A DNA stretch of 64,000 bases from Bartonella senegalensis OS02 (GTDB lineage: Bacteria > Pseudomonadota > Alphaproteobacteria > Rhizobiales > Rhizobiaceae), in the NCBI RefSeq assembly GCF_000312545.1, contig NZ_HE997541.1, forward strand, positions 133,247-197,246, given 5' to 3'. Both the position numbers and the translations under genes were made by a program. Positions 19,057 to 30,414 of the stretch are shown piece after piece. The notes under the pieces are model-generated. The model did not search any database. It saw only the letters and a list, made by a program, of their open reading frames with translations, and had not been told where the DNA came from. The first letter of the stretch is position 1; each line of letters begins with the position of its first letter.

Positions 19057-19457
19057 CAGTTTTCCGTACATTCGATATGATTTTAGTGATGATTATGATT
19101 TGTATGGCAGGTCTTACTTATAAGGTTAAATATGATGTCCAAAAACGAATGAGTGAAATTCGTCGTCTTGAACAAAAAATTGCTGCAGAAAAAAATACAG
19201 TGAGTTTGCTTCATGCTGAGTGGGCTGTGATGATAGAGCCTTCACGCATGCAAAAACTTGCAAAACGTTATCAAAAGGAGCTTGGTTTAGAGAGTATCCA
19301 GCCACGGCAAGTTGTAGAGTTTGACAGTCTTCCAGTCCGTGTATACGATCCAATTGAAGATGTGATTAAACAAAATCTTTTAGAGGAAGGAAAGGATATT
19401 TTAGCAAATAATCATATTTCTCAGGAGAATGCTGTTGTTCGAAAAGGTATGCGATGA
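19053..19457 (+). CDS. ftsL: Cell division protein FtsL
   Basis: FtsL is a small bitopic divisome protein that, with FtsB and FtsQ, activates FtsW-FtsI. The 134-aa product has an N-terminal membrane segment (about residues 8-24, [17 protein letters not shown]), then a coiled coil ([19 protein letters not shown]). The typical segment [21 protein letters not shown] leads into a periplasmic tail. It is translationally coupled to rsmH (ATGA overlap) and to ftsI downstream. Sequence conservation is low in this family, so position in the cluster is part of the evidence. Confidence 0.88.
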   Translation: MTVFRTFDMILVMIMICMAGLTYKVKYDVQKRMSEIRRLEQKIAAEKNTVSLLHAEWAVMIEPSRMQKLAKRYQKELGLESIQPRQVVEFDSLPVRVYDPIEDVIKQNLLEEGKDILANNHISQENAVVRKGMR

Positions 19458-21199
19458 TGAAATCATACTTTCCATTCTCGCAGAAGAAAAAGCGCTTAAA
19501 AAAACAGTTCAATATTGATAATTTTCCTGTTCGTCCCTCGTATTCTGCTCGTCCACGCTTACTTTTTTCTTTGCTCTGTTTCCTTATTTTATATGGTGTT
19601 ATGGGGGCTTGTCTTATTTCTTATGGGCTTGAGGGGGGACAGATTGAAGAAGCAAAAGGGCCAAGTGTTCTTCAATTAACTGCCAGGCCTGATATTCTTG
19701 ATCGTAATGGTCGTTTATTGGCAACAGATATTAAAACCTATTCACTTTTTGCTGAACCACGACGTATTATTGATGTCGATGAAACAATAGAATTGCTCTC
19801 AACAGTGTTGCCAGATCTCAATTGGCAGGAAACTTATAAACGTCTTAAAAAAAAGTCTAGCTTTTCTTGGATTCAGCGTGGATTAACGCCAATGCAGAAA
19901 ACGCAAATTATGGCTCTTGGTATTCCAGGAATTGGTTTTCGTACCGAAGTTCGTCGTTTTTATCCCAGTGGTGCTGTGCTTTCCCATATTCTTGGCATGG
20001 TTAATGTCGATAATCAGGGCATAGCGGGTATGGAAAAATATATCGATGATGCTGGTTTGAGTGATTTGCGTGCTGCTGGTCTTGCAACCGAAGAATCCTT
20101 AAAACCAGTGCGGCTTTCGATTGATGTGCGACTTCAGACAATTGTTCATGATGAACTTATGAAGGCAATGAAGCGTTATAAGGCAATTGCTGCAGGAGCT
20201 GTTATTTTAAATATCTACACAGGCGAAGTTTTGGCTATGGCATCACTCCCAGATTTTGATCCTGGAAATCCTGTTGATGCTTTGAAAAATGATCGCTTCA
20301 ATCGGATGACTGCTGGAACTTTTGAAATGGGATCTATCATTAAAAGTTTTACAACTGCGATGGCACTTGATTCAGATATATTCCATTTAAATAGTGTCAT
20401 TGATGCTTCAAAACCTCTTCAAGCAAGTAGAGGTTTTACTATTCATGATTTTCATGGGAAAAATCGTCCTCTAACGTTATGGGAGGTTTTTATTTATTCC
20501 TCTAACATTGGTTCTGCTAAGGAGGCAATGGCGGTAGGGATTGAGGGACATCGTACTTTTTTGAAACGCCTTGGTTTACTTGATCGAATGACAACAGAAT
20601 TGCCTGAAGTTGCGTATCCTCTCGTGCCAAATCATTGGAAGGATATCCATTCTATGACGATTTCTTTTGGACATGGTATGGCAACAACGCCCTTGCAAAC
20701 AGCGGTCGCTGGTGCTGCTTTAATGAATGATGGTTGGTTAATTGCTCCTACATTCTTAAAACGCACAAAAGACCAAGCTTCGCAACATGCAAAACATGTT
20801 CTACAGGCTAAAACGAGCCAAAATATGCGTTATCTTTATAAGTTAAATAGCGATATTGGTTCTGGGCGTAATGCAAAAGTAGAAGGGTATCGTGTTGGTG
20901 GTAAGACAGGAACAGCTGAAAAAGTTGAAAATGGAAAATATTCTAAAACAAAAAATTTCAATAGTTTTCTCGCTGCTTTTCCCATTGATGATCCTGCTTA
21001 TGTTGTTTTAACAATTATCGACGAACCTCAGCCTGAAGAGGGGCAGCATTCAGCAACAGCAGCAATGAATGCAGGGCCTATGCTTGCTAATATTATTCGC
21101 CGTTCCGCAAGTTTTCTTGGAATAAAACCAGATTTTCAGAAAGAATATGAGTCTCTTTTAAGCACAAAGGACAGTTCAACTTTCGTTAAAAAACGGTGA
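19454..21199 (+). CDS. ftsI: Septal peptidoglycan transpeptidase FtsI (PBP3)
   Basis: FtsI cross-links septal peptidoglycan as partner of the glycosyltransferase FtsW. The 581-aa protein has a cytoplasmic N-terminus, one membrane segment (about residues 36-58), a pedestal domain (DILDRNGRLLATD) and a class B transpeptidase domain. The three active-site motifs are SxxK in GSIIKSFTTA, SxN in IYSSNIGSA and KTGT in VGGKTGTAEK. The start overlaps the end of ftsL by 4 bases; a second ATG follows at once. It is coupled to murE with a gap of about 20 bases. Confidence 0.97.
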   Translation: MMKSYFPFSQKKKRLKKQFNIDNFPVRPSYSARPRLLFSLLCFLILYGVMGACLISYGLEGGQIEEAKGPSVLQLTARPDILDRNGRLLATDIKTYSLFAEPRRIIDVDETIELLSTVLPDLNWQETYKRLKKKSSFSWIQRGLTPMQKTQIMALGIPGIGFRTEVRRFYPSGAVLSHILGMVNVDNQGIAGMEKYIDDAGLSDLRAAGLATEESLKPVRLSIDVRLQTIVHDELMKAMKRYKAIAAGAVILNIYTGEVLAMASLPDFDPGNPVDALKNDRFNRMTAGTFEMGSIIKSFTTAMALDSDIFHLNSVIDASKPLQASRGFTIHDFHGKNRPLTLWEVFIYSSNIGSAKEAMAVGIEGHRTFLKRLGLLDRMTTELPEVAYPLVPNHWKDIHSMTISFGHGMATTPLQTAVAGAALMNDGWLIAPTFLKRTKDQASQHAKHVLQAKTSQNMRYLYKLNSDIGSGRNAKVEGYRVGGKTGTAEKVENGKYSKTKNFNSFLAAFPIDDPAYVVLTIIDEPQPEEGQHSATAAMNAGPMLANIIRRSASFLGIKPDFQKEYESLLSTKDSSTFVKKR

Positions 21200-21222
21200 A
21201 ACTTATATAAAGGTGCGTTGTC

Positions 21223-22674
21223 ATGTTGTTTGGAACAGTTTTTACAGAATGTTTTGAAGATGAGAAGCTTTCTTCAATAGAAATAACAGGAATTAGTGCA
21301 GATTCTCGGCAAATTTTGCCAGGCTATGTTTTTGTAGCTCTTCAAGGTTATCAAGATGATGGGAGACATTATATCAATGATGCGATAAAACGTGGTGCAA
21401 AAGCAATCGTTACAGATTGTAATATTGTTCTGGACAATTTTTCTGTTCCCCTTTTGCGTGTTTTGGATGCTCGTCATAGTTTAGCGGTTGCAGCTGCCCG
21501 TTTTTATGGTTCTCAACCTGAAACTGTCGTTGCTGTGACAGGGACAAGTGGAAAAACATCCGTTGTCTCTTTTGTTCGGCAAATTTGGACTCATGTTGGA
21601 TTATCTGCTGCGAGTATAGGAACGGTCGGTGTTATTTCTCCTAAACGGAATGATTATGGTTCTCTTACAACACCTGATCCGGTCATTTTGCAGCGCCTTC
21701 TTTGTGAAATTGCTAATGAGGGTGTTACGCATGCCGCTCTCGAAGCATCTTCGCATGGGCTTGATCAATGTCGACTTGATGGAGTCCGTCTTACTGCTGC
21801 TGCCTTTACCAATTTGGGGCGTGATCATTTGGATTATCACAAGAGCGTAGAGGATTATCTGCGTGCTAAAATGAGATTATTTGATACGCTTTTACCCCAA
21901 GATGCTTCTGCTTTGGTTTTTGCAGATGATGTTTATTCGCAAAAGGTTATTGATATTATTACACAAACGGGGCGTCATGTTTTAACAATTGGCCGTAAAG
22001 GGCAATTTATCACTCTTAATCGGATTGAGCATCAACGTTTGAAACAGTGTGTTGAATGTCGTTTGGAAAACAATATCTATACATTTGATTTGCCTTTAGC
22101 TGGAGATTTTCAAGTGAACAATGCACTTATGGCGGCGGGACTTGCAATTGCAACAGGTGTATCGCCTGATAAGGTGTTTCGTTCTCTTGAAACTTTGCAG
22201 GGAGCACCTGGTCGTTTAGAGTTGATTGGAAAGACAGAAAATAATGCTCCTGTTTATATAGACTATGCCCATAAACCAGAAGCTTTGGAGCAGGTGTTGC
22301 TTTCTGTTCGTCCCTTTACGCAAGGGCGTTTAATCCTTGTTTTTGGTTGTGGAGGAGATCGCGATCAAGGAAAAAGACCTTTAATGGGAAAAATTGCAGA
22401 AAATAAAGCTGATATTGTGATTGTAACGGATGATAATCCTCGCACGGAAATGCCAGCAAAAATACGCAAGGATATTTTGCAAGCAGTGCCAAAAGCCATC
22501 GAAATAGCAGATCGTGGTGAGGCTATTAGTTATGCAGTTGGGCTTTTAAACGCAGGGGATACATTAATCATTGCTGGAAAAGGTCATGAGAATGGTCAAA
22601 TTATAGGGCAAAAAACATATCCTTTTTCAGATCGTTTGAAAGCGATTGAAGCTTTGCAGGAACGGATTCAATGA
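21223..22674 (+). CDS. murE: UDP-MurNAc-L-Ala-D-Glu:meso-DAP ligase MurE
   Basis: MurE adds meso-diaminopimelate to UDP-MurNAc-dipeptide, using ATP, in the cytoplasm. The ATP loop reads [13 protein letters not shown], followed by the substrate region TTPDP and [11 protein letters not shown]. The specificity motif TDDNPRTE is the DNPR signature of meso-DAP enzymes, as expected for a Gram-negative. The C-terminal domain carries [16 protein letters not shown] and AGKGHE. The length of 483 aa is normal. The stop of murE overlaps the murF start by 4 bases. Confidence 0.97.
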   Translation: MLFGTVFTECFEDEKLSSIEITGISADSRQILPGYVFVALQGYQDDGRHYINDAIKRGAKAIVTDCNIVLDNFSVPLLRVLDARHSLAVAAARFYGSQPETVVAVTGTSGKTSVVSFVRQIWTHVGLSAASIGTVGVISPKRNDYGSLTTPDPVILQRLLCEIANEGVTHAALEASSHGLDQCRLDGVRLTAAAFTNLGRDHLDYHKSVEDYLRAKMRLFDTLLPQDASALVFADDVYSQKVIDIITQTGRHVLTIGRKGQFITLNRIEHQRLKQCVECRLENNIYTFDLPLAGDFQVNNALMAAGLAIATGVSPDKVFRSLETLQGAPGRLELIGKTENNAPVYIDYAHKPEALEQVLLSVRPFTQGRLILVFGCGGDRDQGKRPLMGKIAENKADIVIVTDDNPRTEMPAKIRKDILQAVPKAIEIADRGEAISYAVGLLNAGDTLIIAGKGHENGQIIGQKTYPFSDRLKAIEALQERIQ

Positions 22675-24092
22675 AAGCTTTATGGGATAAACAAGCACTT
22701 ATTGCAGCAATTGAGGGTTATGCAATTGGCGATATACCGGAAACTTTTTCCGGTATATCTATTGATAGTCGTACTCTTATAGACGGTGATATTTTTTTCT
22801 GTATTAAAGGACATCATCTTGATGGTCATGATTTTGCGGCGCAAGCTTATGAACAAGGTGCAGGCGTTCTTATTGTTGCGGAAAACCGTTTGACTGATAT
22901 GGAAAAAATATCCGCTCCACTTATTGTTGTTCCTGATGTTTTACAAGCCCTGGAAAAACTTGGAAAAGCTGCGCGCACGCGCTCAAAAGCTAAAATTATA
23001 GCGGTAACAGGATCGGTGGGAAAAACAACGACCAAAGAAGTTCTTAAACAAGTGTTGGCAACTATTGGGAAGGTTCACGCTAATTCTGCTTCTTTGAATA
23101 ATCACTGGGGTGTGCCGCTTACCTTGGCGCGAATGCCTGTAGAGAGTGATTATGGTATCTTTGAAATTGGTATGAATCATAAAGATGAAATTCGCCCTTT
23201 GGTTAAGTTGGTCCATCCACATGTTGTTGTCATTACACATATTTCTGCGGCACATATGGGTTTCTTCAAAAATCTTGAAGAAATAGCAGATGCAAAAGCT
23301 GAAATTTTTGAAGGATTAGATGAGGAAGGTATTGCCGTTTTAAATGCGGATAATGATTTTTTTGCTTATTTAGTGCGAAAAGCAAAGCAATGTGGCGTGA
23401 AAAAAATCTTAAGCTTTGGTGAGACTAAGAATTCTGATTATCAAGCGAAAGAGATACGTCTTCTCACAGATTATTCTTCAATGGTTGTCTGTATTTTGGG
23501 GCAAGATAGGGCAATGAAAATTGGTGCTCCTGGACGGCATAGTGTACAAAACAGTTTAGCTGCAATTGCTGTTTGTGGAGCCCTTGGTGTTGATTTAGAG
23601 CCTATTTTACTTTCTTTGAGCTGTTTTTCTCTTCAAAAGGGGCGCGGTGTTCGTTACCGACTGTCTTTGCCAAGTGGGGGTGAATTTTGTTTAATTGATG
23701 AAAGCTATAATGCTAATCCTGAATCTATGCGTGCGGCTCTTGATCTGCTTGCTACAGGACCAGTCGGTGTGGAGGGAAGGCGAATTGCTGTTTTGGGTGA
23801 TATGTTGGAGTTGGGGGCTTATAGTGAAAAATTCCATCGTGATTTAGTAGAGCCAGTGTATCTTTCTGGTGCTCATCCCGTTTTTTTATTTGGTGAGGCA
23901 ATGAAGTTTTTAGCCACTGATCTGTCTGCATATGTTAAGGTTCATTATGCTGAAAATAGTGAAAAAATTTTACCACTTCTTTTGGAAGAAATTTCTAATG
24001 GAGACCTCCTTATGATTAAATCATCCCATAGTCTTTCTTCCTCAGATATTGTGAGGGCACTGCTTGATCACTATAAAGTGGCTTCTGTGTAG
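22671..24092 (+). CDS. murF: UDP-MurNAc-tripeptide D-Ala-D-Ala ligase MurF
   Basis: MurF adds the D-Ala-D-Ala dipeptide made by Ddl, completing UDP-MurNAc-pentapeptide. The ATP-binding loop is [15 protein letters not shown]; then come [24 protein letters not shown] and [15 protein letters not shown], all family landmarks. The 473-aa length is normal. The ATG overlaps the end of murE (ATGA). The C-terminus ends in the usual [12 protein letters not shown]. mraY begins 15-22 bases after the stop. Confidence 0.96.
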   Translation: MKALWDKQALIAAIEGYAIGDIPETFSGISIDSRTLIDGDIFFCIKGHHLDGHDFAAQAYEQGAGVLIVAENRLTDMEKISAPLIVVPDVLQALEKLGKAARTRSKAKIIAVTGSVGKTTTKEVLKQVLATIGKVHANSASLNNHWGVPLTLARMPVESDYGIFEIGMNHKDEIRPLVKLVHPHVVVITHISAAHMGFFKNLEEIADAKAEIFEGLDEEGIAVLNADNDFFAYLVRKAKQCGVKKILSFGETKNSDYQAKEIRLLTDYSSMVVCILGQDRAMKIGAPGRHSVQNSLAAIAVCGALGVDLEPILLSLSCFSLQKGRGVRYRLSLPSGGEFCLIDESYNANPESMRAALDLLATGPVGVEGRRIAVLGDMLELGAYSEKFHRDLVEPVYLSGAHPVFLFGEAMKFLATDLSAYVKVHYAENSEKILPLLLEEISNGDLLMIKSSHSLSSSDIVRALLDHYKVASV

Positions 24093-24107
24093 TTTTAATA
24101 GGTTTTT

Positions 24108-25183
24108 TTGTATCATGATGCTGTTTTTTCTTCGCTTAGTGATTGGCTCCCAGGCGTGGGTGTGTTTCGTTACATTACTTTTCGCACTATCGCAGCTGTG
24201 CTGACATCGGGGCTCATTGTCTTTTTGTTTGGTCCTAGCATTATTACTTCTCTTAAATTGCGACAGGGAAAAGGGCAGCCAATTCGTGCTGATGGTCCTC
24301 AAACACATTTTAAAAAGGCTGGAACGCCTACTATGGGTGGTTTGATGATTTTAACCGGCATTGTAGTATCAGCGCTCTTGTGGTGTAATTTATCGAATAT
24401 TTATTTTTGGGTGTCCTTATTTGTTATGCTTTCTTTTGGGATGATTGGTTTTTACGATGATTATCTTAAGGTTACCAAACAAACGGAGAAAGGATTTTCC
24501 GGTAAAGCTCGGTTAAGTTTGGAGTTTTTGGTTGCGGCAATTGCTGCTTTGGTTTTTTACAAGTGGGTTCGCCTGGATTAGCTTTACCCTTTGTGAAAGA
24601 TTACTTTATCAATTTGAGTTGGTTTTTCATTCCTTTTTCTGCTTTTGTTATTGTAGCCACTGGAAATGCGGTTAATTTGACTGATGGTCTTGATGGACTA
24701 GCTATTGTTCCTGTGATGGTTGCTGCTTTGTCTTTTGCTTTGATTGCTTACCTTTCTGGTAATATCAATTTTGCTGATTATCTTCAAATCCATTATGTAT
24801 CGGGGACGGGTGAATTGGCTGTTTTATTGGGAGCTGTTGTTGGTGCGGGGCTTGGCTTTTTATGGTTTAATGCGCCGCCGGCTGCCATTTTTATGGGGGA
24901 TACTGGTTCATTGGCGCTTGGAGGACTGTTGGGTAGTGTTGCTGTCGCAACTAAGCATGAAATTGTTTTGGCTCTTATTGGAGGACTTTTTGTGCTGGAA
25001 GGATTTTCGGTTGTTATCCAAGTCGGTTATTTTAAATTAACAAAAAAGCGTGTGTTCCTTATGGCACCGATACACCATCATTTTGAGAAAAAAGGCTGGA
25101 CTGAAAGTCAAGTGGTGATACGCTTTTGGATTATTTCAATAGTTCTTGCTCTCATTGGTCTTTCAACACTTAAATTGCGGTGA
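24108..25183 (+). pseudogene. mraY: Phospho-MurNAc-pentapeptide translocase MraY, frameshifted as sequenced
   Basis: MraY transfers phospho-MurNAc-pentapeptide to undecaprenyl phosphate, forming lipid I in the inner membrane. Hallmarks are present: [61 protein letters not shown] and [12 protein letters not shown]. The reading frame breaks at 24565-24567: the first frame stops at 24581 after FYKWVRLD, while the second continues with GSPGLALPF. One extra G (GGGG instead of GGG) would restore KWGSPG. At the 5' end, the ATGs at 24115 and 24118 are out of frame with the family N-terminus. Either translation starts at TTG 24108, or one T is missing from the T6 run at 24124-24129. Because mraY is essential, sequencing error is likely. 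Confidence 0.9.
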
Positions 25184-25187
25184 AATT

Positions 25188-26588
25188 TTGATTTCTATTG
25201 CGTGTTATAAGGGGAAAAAAGTTGCTCTATTTGGATTAGGAAAATCCGGATTAGCTGCTGCGCAAGCTTTGATGTGTGGTGGTGCAGAGGTGGTCGCTTG
25301 GGATGATAATCCTTCAGGTGTAGAAGCGGCTCATCGAGAAAATATTCCAACAAGAAATCTTCGTCATGAAGATTGGTCAGAATTTGTTGCATTGATTCTC
25401 GCACCAGGCGTTCCTTTAACTTATCCTCAGCCGCATTGGGTTGTTGATAAGGCACATCAAGCAAATATAGAAATTATCGGTGATATTGAATTATTTGTGC
25501 GTGCGCGTAACCATTTTTTACAGCAGTATGGTTTTTGTGATGAAGATGTTCCGTTTATTGCTATTACCGGCACAAATGGAAAATCAACAACGACAGCTTT
25601 GCTTACTCACTTGTTGGAACAAATGGGTTATGATGTGCAGATGGGCGGAAATATTGGAACGGCAATATTGATGCTTAAGCCATTTGTGAAAAAACGTATT
25701 TATGTGATTGAATGTTCATCATTTCAAATTGATCTTACTCCCTCTCTTCAGCCTACCATTGGACTTTTGTTAAATTTAACACCTGATCATATTGATCGCC
25801 ATGGGAGCTTTGCGCATTATGTGAGGGCTAAAAAGAATTTAGTGGCTGGGGCTTCACATGCTTTTATTTCGGTTGATGATGCAGCTTGTAAGGTTTTGTA
25901 TCAACAATTGCTTGATGAAGGTCATCACGTTGTGGCAGTTTCCAAGGAACATTTTGTTGAAAATGGTTTTTACGCCGATGGAACTGAGCTCTTTTCTGTT
26001 TGCCAAGGGCAGCGTCATATGCTCGCAGATCTCTCGTCTATGGCTGCATTGCGCGGCAGTCATAATGCGCAAAATGCTCTGATGGCATTAGCAACATTGC
26101 AGGCTTTAAAAATAATTGATCCTCATATGAACAAGCATTTAGCAAGTTATCAAGGGTTGGCTCACCGTATGCAGCAGGTGCGTAAAATAGGATCAGTTTT
26201 GTTTATCAATGATAGCAAGGCTACCAATGCAGAGGCCTCTGCTCCCGCGCTTGCTGCTTTTCATGATATTTTTTGGATTGTTGGAGGGCAAGCGAAAGAA
26301 GCAGGAATTAATTCTCTTAGAGGATTTTTTCATAAAATTCGTAAGGCTTATTTGATTGGGACTGCGGCAGAAGAATTTTCTGGTGTTATTGGATCTTCTT
26401 TTCCTTTTTCGATGAGTTTAACTTTGGAAAATGCGGTGCATGAAGCTGCTGCTGATGCAATGCGTTGTAAGGTGAAAGAAGCTGTGGTCCTCTTTTCACC
26501 TGCTTGTGCAAGTTATGATCAATTTAAAAATTATGAAGTGCGCGGGGAAGCGTTTATTTCTTTTGTTATGCAGTTAAAAGAAACATAA
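25188..26588 (+). CDS. murD: UDP-MurNAc-L-Ala:D-Glu ligase MurD
   Basis: MurD adds D-glutamate to UDP-MurNAc-L-Ala using ATP. Visible are the N-terminal Rossmann segment [18 protein letters not shown], the ATP loop [31 protein letters not shown], the region [20 protein letters not shown] (with NDSKATN) and the C-terminal [20 protein letters not shown]. The family N-terminus matches from the TTG at 25188, five bases after the mraY stop, giving 466 aa; the open frame extends upstream into mraY. No strong ribosome site is seen, which fits coupling to mraY. Confidence 0.94.
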   Translation: MISIACYKGKKVALFGLGKSGLAAAQALMCGGAEVVAWDDNPSGVEAAHRENIPTRNLRHEDWSEFVALILAPGVPLTYPQPHWVVDKAHQANIEIIGDIELFVRARNHFLQQYGFCDEDVPFIAITGTNGKSTTTALLTHLLEQMGYDVQMGGNIGTAILMLKPFVKKRIYVIECSSFQIDLTPSLQPTIGLLLNLTPDHIDRHGSFAHYVRAKKNLVAGASHAFISVDDAACKVLYQQLLDEGHHVVAVSKEHFVENGFYADGTELFSVCQGQRHMLADLSSMAALRGSHNAQNALMALATLQALKIIDPHMNKHLASYQGLAHRMQQVRKIGSVLFINDSKATNAEASAPALAAFHDIFWIVGGQAKEAGINSLRGFFHKIRKAYLIGTAAEEFSGVIGSSFPFSMSLTLENAVHEAAADAMRCKVKEAVVLFSPACASYDQFKNYEVRGEAFISFVMQLKET

Positions 26589-26710
26589 ATTATAAAAAAT
26601 GTTTTTGCGTTAATATTCCGGAATCTTTTCTCATGTAATTCAGTTTTTGAAGTGTTTACTAAAAAAGTTGGGAACCATGTCACTTTGAGTGGAATTATGA
26701 AAAGGATAAG

Positions 26711-27874
26711 GTGAATATAATGGTTACGCGTGCGGATAGAGATCCGATTGCGAATTGGTGGTGGACAATTGATCGCTCTATCTTTGCGGCATGTTTGATT
26801 TTGATGGGGATTGGCATTATGCTATCTTTTGCGGCAAGCCCCACTATTGCAAAAAAAATCGGAATTGCAGATAGTTTTTATTTTGTTCGCTGGCATATTA
26901 TTTTTAGTATTCCAGCATTTTTTACGATGGTTACGGTTTCTTTTTTTTCGCTGCGTAATATTCGCCGTTTATGCGCTCTTGTGTTAATTGCAACGGTTGT
27001 TCTTATGATCGCGACCTTATTCTTTGGTCCTGAGGTAAAGGGAGCACGGCGGTGGATTCCTCTGTTTGGTTTTTCTGTACAAGCTTCAGAGTTTATGAAA
27101 CCAGCTTTTGTTGTTATTTCCGCTTGGCTTTTTTCAGAACAAATAAGGCGTAGGGGGATTCCCGGTTATACGCTTGCTACTGTACTTTATGCTTTTTGTT
27201 GTGTGCTTCTTGTTCTACAGCCTGATATTGGTCAAACGTTTTTAATCAGTGCAACATGGGGCGGTTTGTTTTTTGTTGCTGGTGTGTCTCTGAGCATTAT
27301 TTTCTTATTTCTCATTTTAGGACTTGTAGGAATTGTTTTAGCATATCTTTTCCTTCACCATGTCCGAGAACGTATCAATGGTTTTTTGACAGGTGAAGGT
27401 GATACCTTTCAAGTGGATGTAGGACGTGAGGCTATTTTAAATGGTGGTTGGTTTGGACAAGGGCCGGGAGAGGGAACGGTGAAACGTATCATTCCTGATA
27501 GCCATACAGATTTTGTATTTTCTGTTGCTGCTGAAGAATATGGTATTATCCTCTGTCTTTTCATTATGATGCTTTTTGGCTTTATTGTTATGCGCTCATT
27601 TTATATAGCATTGAATACACGTGATTCCTTTATACGTCTCGGTATTACTGGCATGACGATGGTGATTGGCTTTCAATCAGCGATTAATATGGCCGTTAAT
27701 CTTCATTTAATCCCTCCAAAAGGTATGACATTGCCGTTTATTTCTTATGGCGGTTCCTCTATGGTGGCGATTGCACTTTCAATGGGCATTTTGCTTAGTT
27801 TAACACGCCGCTGGCCGGAAGCACGCCTTTCAGCTTTTTCCTCTCCTTGTGTTTTGGATACTCCTTATGACTGA
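26711..27874 (+). CDS. ftsW: Septal peptidoglycan glycosyltransferase FtsW (SEDS)
   Basis: FtsW polymerises lipid II at the septum together with FtsI. The 387-aa protein has about ten membrane segments. SEDS landmarks include FGPEVKGARRWIPLFGFSVQ, PAFVVISAWLF, QPDIGQTFLI, GRGAILNGG-like VGREAILNGGWFGQGPGEG, IPDSHTDFVFSVAAEEYG and the late GMTLPFISYGGSS. The start is GTG 26711 (after AAGGATAAG) or ATG 26720. A 122-base gap after murD may hold a promoter. The 3' end overlaps the murG start by 8 bases. Confidence 0.96.
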   Translation: MNIMVTRADRDPIANWWWTIDRSIFAACLILMGIGIMLSFAASPTIAKKIGIADSFYFVRWHIIFSIPAFFTMVTVSFFSLRNIRRLCALVLIATVVLMIATLFFGPEVKGARRWIPLFGFSVQASEFMKPAFVVISAWLFSEQIRRRGIPGYTLATVLYAFCCVLLVLQPDIGQTFLISATWGGLFFVAGVSLSIIFLFLILGLVGIVLAYLFLHHVRERINGFLTGEGDTFQVDVGREAILNGGWFGQGPGEGTVKRIIPDSHTDFVFSVAAEEYGIILCLFIMMLFGFIVMRSFYIALNTRDSFIRLGITGMTMVIGFQSAINMAVNLHLIPPKGMTLPFISYGGSSMVAIALSMGILLSLTRRWPEARLSAFSSPCVLDTPYD

Positions 27875-29003
27875 TAGAAAAGTTGTTGTTTTGGCGGCTG
27901 GTGGGACAGGTGGGCATCTTTTTCCTGCAGAAGCTGTTGCTGTTGAATTAAGACAGCGTGGATATGATGTTCATTTGGTAACGGATGAAAGAGCACAACG
28001 TTTTGTACGCTGCTTTGATGAAGAGCATGTCCATATCATTTCATCGGCAACATTTACACGACGCCATCCTCTTGCCCTTATAAAAACATTTTGGATGTTG
28101 TTAAAAGGAATGGGACAATCTTTAGCACTTTTTTATAAATTGCGTCCTGTTCTTGTTGGTGGGTTTGGGGGATATCCTACCTTTCCTCCTCTTGTTGTTG
28201 CTGTCTTCATGAGGCGTGTAACATTTATTCATGAGCAAAATGCTGTTATGGGGCGTGCCAATCGGGCGTTGGCATCTTTTGTGTGTGCGATAGCAGGTGG
28301 TTTGTTGTCGCAAAATAATCGTCATGCTCATAAAACAGTTTTGACTGGCAATCCTGTGCGTGAGGTTGTTCTCAATGCAGCAGAAATCCCTTATTATCCT
28401 TCAGAGGGTGCAAAGCCGTTTCATTTCTTGATTTTTGGTGGTAGTCAGGGAGCCTCTTTTTTTTCACGAGTTGTCCCTGAGGCAATTGCTTTGCTTGATG
28501 AGAAAATACGTCAACGTTTGCGAATTGTTCAACAAGTTCGTGGTGATGCGGGAGAGTTAATAAAAATCTATCGCCAGATGGGGGTGCAAGCAGAAGTTGC
28601 TGCTTTTTTTGATGATATGGCTGAACGTATGGCATGGTCTCATTTTATTTTGTCACGTGCTGGTGCTTCATCCGTTTGTGAAATCGCCGTGATTGGTCGA
28701 CCTGCTTTGCTTGTTCCCTATCCGCATGCTTTAGATCACGATCAGGCAGCGAATGCAGCACTGCTTGTTCATGTGGGAGGGGCTCAAATTATATCGGAAC
28801 AAGATTTGACCGCACAAAGACTTGCTTTTCTCTTAACTGAAGCCTGTTGTGCACCGCACTTATTGGAAAAACAAGCGCTTGCTGCAAAAAAAGTGGGGCA
28901 ACCTTATGCAACCTGTCATCTTGCTGATATGGCTGAAGCGCTGATTATGGGGCGATCTCTGTCAGATATAAAGGAGGAGTTTTTTGATGAAAATGCCGCT
29001 TAA
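27867..29003 (+). CDS. murG: UDP-GlcNAc transferase MurG
   Basis: MurG is a GT28 enzyme at the inner face of the membrane. It transfers GlcNAc from UDP-GlcNAc to lipid I to make lipid II. Signatures are the N-terminal glycine loop [61 protein letters not shown] and [20 protein letters not shown] followed by [14 protein letters not shown]. The length of 378 aa is usual. I chose the ATG at 27867 ([13 protein letters not shown]); the frame extends to 27849 inside ftsW. The end overlaps murC by 17 bases. Confidence 0.96.
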   Translation: MTDRKVVVLAAGGTGGHLFPAEAVAVELRQRGYDVHLVTDERAQRFVRCFDEEHVHIISSATFTRRHPLALIKTFWMLLKGMGQSLALFYKLRPVLVGGFGGYPTFPPLVVAVFMRRVTFIHEQNAVMGRANRALASFVCAIAGGLLSQNNRHAHKTVLTGNPVREVVLNAAEIPYYPSEGAKPFHFLIFGGSQGASFFSRVVPEAIALLDEKIRQRLRIVQQVRGDAGELIKIYRQMGVQAEVAAFFDDMAERMAWSHFILSRAGASSVCEIAVIGRPALLVPYPHALDHDQAANAALLVHVGGAQIISEQDLTAQRLAFLLTEACCAPHLLEKQALAAKKVGQPYATCHLADMAEALIMGRSLSDIKEEFFDENAA

Positions 29004-30414
29004 TATAGGCGTTATCCACTTTGTCGGAATTGGGGGTATTGGGATGAGTGGAATTGCCGAGGTTTTTCATAATCTTGGCTATCAAGTTCAAGGATCTGAT
29101 CAAATTGATAGCGCTAATGTTAAACGTTTACAGAATAAAGGAATTAACGTTCATATAGGGCATCATGCTGAAAATTTAGGAGACGCAGAGTTTGTTGTTT
29201 TTTCTACTGCTATAAAAAAGACAAATCCTGAATATATTGCTGCAAAAGAACGGCATTTGCCACTTGTGAAACGTGCTGAAATGCTGGCAGAGCTGATGCG
29301 TTTTCGTCGAGCAATTGCTGTGGGTGGTACACATGGTAAAACAACAACGACATCAATGATTGCAGCACTTCTTGATGCCGGGAGTTTTGATCCGATGGTG
29401 ATTAATGGTGGTATTATCAATGCTTATGGTACGAATGCTCGTATGGGGGAGGGTGATTGGATGGTGGTTGAGGCGGATGAAAGTGATGGTACTTTTTTAA
29501 AATTGCCTGCGGATATCGCTGTTGTTACCAATATCGATCATGAGCATTTAGACCATTACGGAAGTTTTTCTGCTGTGCGTGAGGCTTTTCGGCAATTTGT
29601 AGAGAATGTTCCTTTTTATGGTTTTGCTGTTTTGTGCCTTGATCATCCAGAGGTTCAGTCGTTGGCTAGTCGTATTGATGATCGTTGGGTGATTACTTAT
29701 GGCGCAAATCCGCAAGCGGATGTTCGTTTTTTTAATCTTTCTATGGATGGTCAAAAAACCTATTTTGATGTCTTTATGCGCTCTCGGAAAACAGGTAGAG
29801 AGACTGAATTGAAAAATTTGGTTTTGCCAATGTCTGGGAAGCACAATGTTTCTAATGCAACTGCGGCTATAGCTATTGCTCATGAACTTGGCATTTCAAA
29901 TGAGTCTATCAAAAAGGGCTTAGCAGAATTTGGGGGAGTAAAACGGCGTTTTACGCAAACAGGAAGTTGGCGAGGCGTTGAAATATTCGATGATTATGGA
30001 CATCACCCTGTCGAAATAAAAGCTGTTTTATGTGCAGCGCGAGAGAGTGCAAAAGGGCGTGTTATAGCTATTGCACAACCGCATCGTTATTCCCGTTTGT
30101 ATCATTTGTTTGATGATTTTGCGGCTTGTTTTAATGATGCAGATACAGTGTTAATTGCGCCGGTTTATGCAGCCGGTGAGGAGCCAATTGCTGGTTTTGG
30201 TGCTGGAGAATTGGTAGAACATATTCAAATGGCTGGTCATCGTGATGTGCGTTTGATTGATTGTTTGGAAGATGTTGTTTCGATTGTCTCTACATTTGCT
30301 AAGTCTGGTGATTATGTTGTTTTTCTTGGTGCTGGCAATATTACACAATGGGCTTGTGCTTTGCCTAACCAGTTAGCGGTATTTGATAACAATGATGAAT
30401 TTTCAGCTGATTGA
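28987..30414 (+). CDS. murC: UDP-MurNAc:L-Ala ligase MurC
   Basis: MurC begins stem peptide synthesis by joining L-alanine to UDP-MurNAc with ATP. Landmarks are [20 protein letters not shown], the ATP loop [64 protein letters not shown] and [16 protein letters not shown]. The length of 475 aa is normal. The ATG at 28987 follows AAGGAGG at 28972-28978, a strong ribosome site within the end of murG. It overlaps murB by 23 bases. Confidence 0.97.
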   Translation: MKMPLNIGVIHFVGIGGIGMSGIAEVFHNLGYQVQGSDQIDSANVKRLQNKGINVHIGHHAENLGDAEFVVFSTAIKKTNPEYIAAKERHLPLVKRAEMLAELMRFRRAIAVGGTHGKTTTTSMIAALLDAGSFDPMVINGGIINAYGTNARMGEGDWMVVEADESDGTFLKLPADIAVVTNIDHEHLDHYGSFSAVREAFRQFVENVPFYGFAVLCLDHPEVQSLASRIDDRWVITYGANPQADVRFFNLSMDGQKTYFDVFMRSRKTGRETELKNLVLPMSGKHNVSNATAAIAIAHELGISNESIKKGLAEFGGVKRRFTQTGSWRGVEIFDDYGHHPVEIKAVLCAARESAKGRVIAIAQPHRYSRLYHLFDDFAACFNDADTVLIAPVYAAGEEPIAGFGAGELVEHIQMAGHRDVRLIDCLEDVVSIVSTFAKSGDYVVFLGAGNITQWACALPNQLAVFDNNDEFSAD

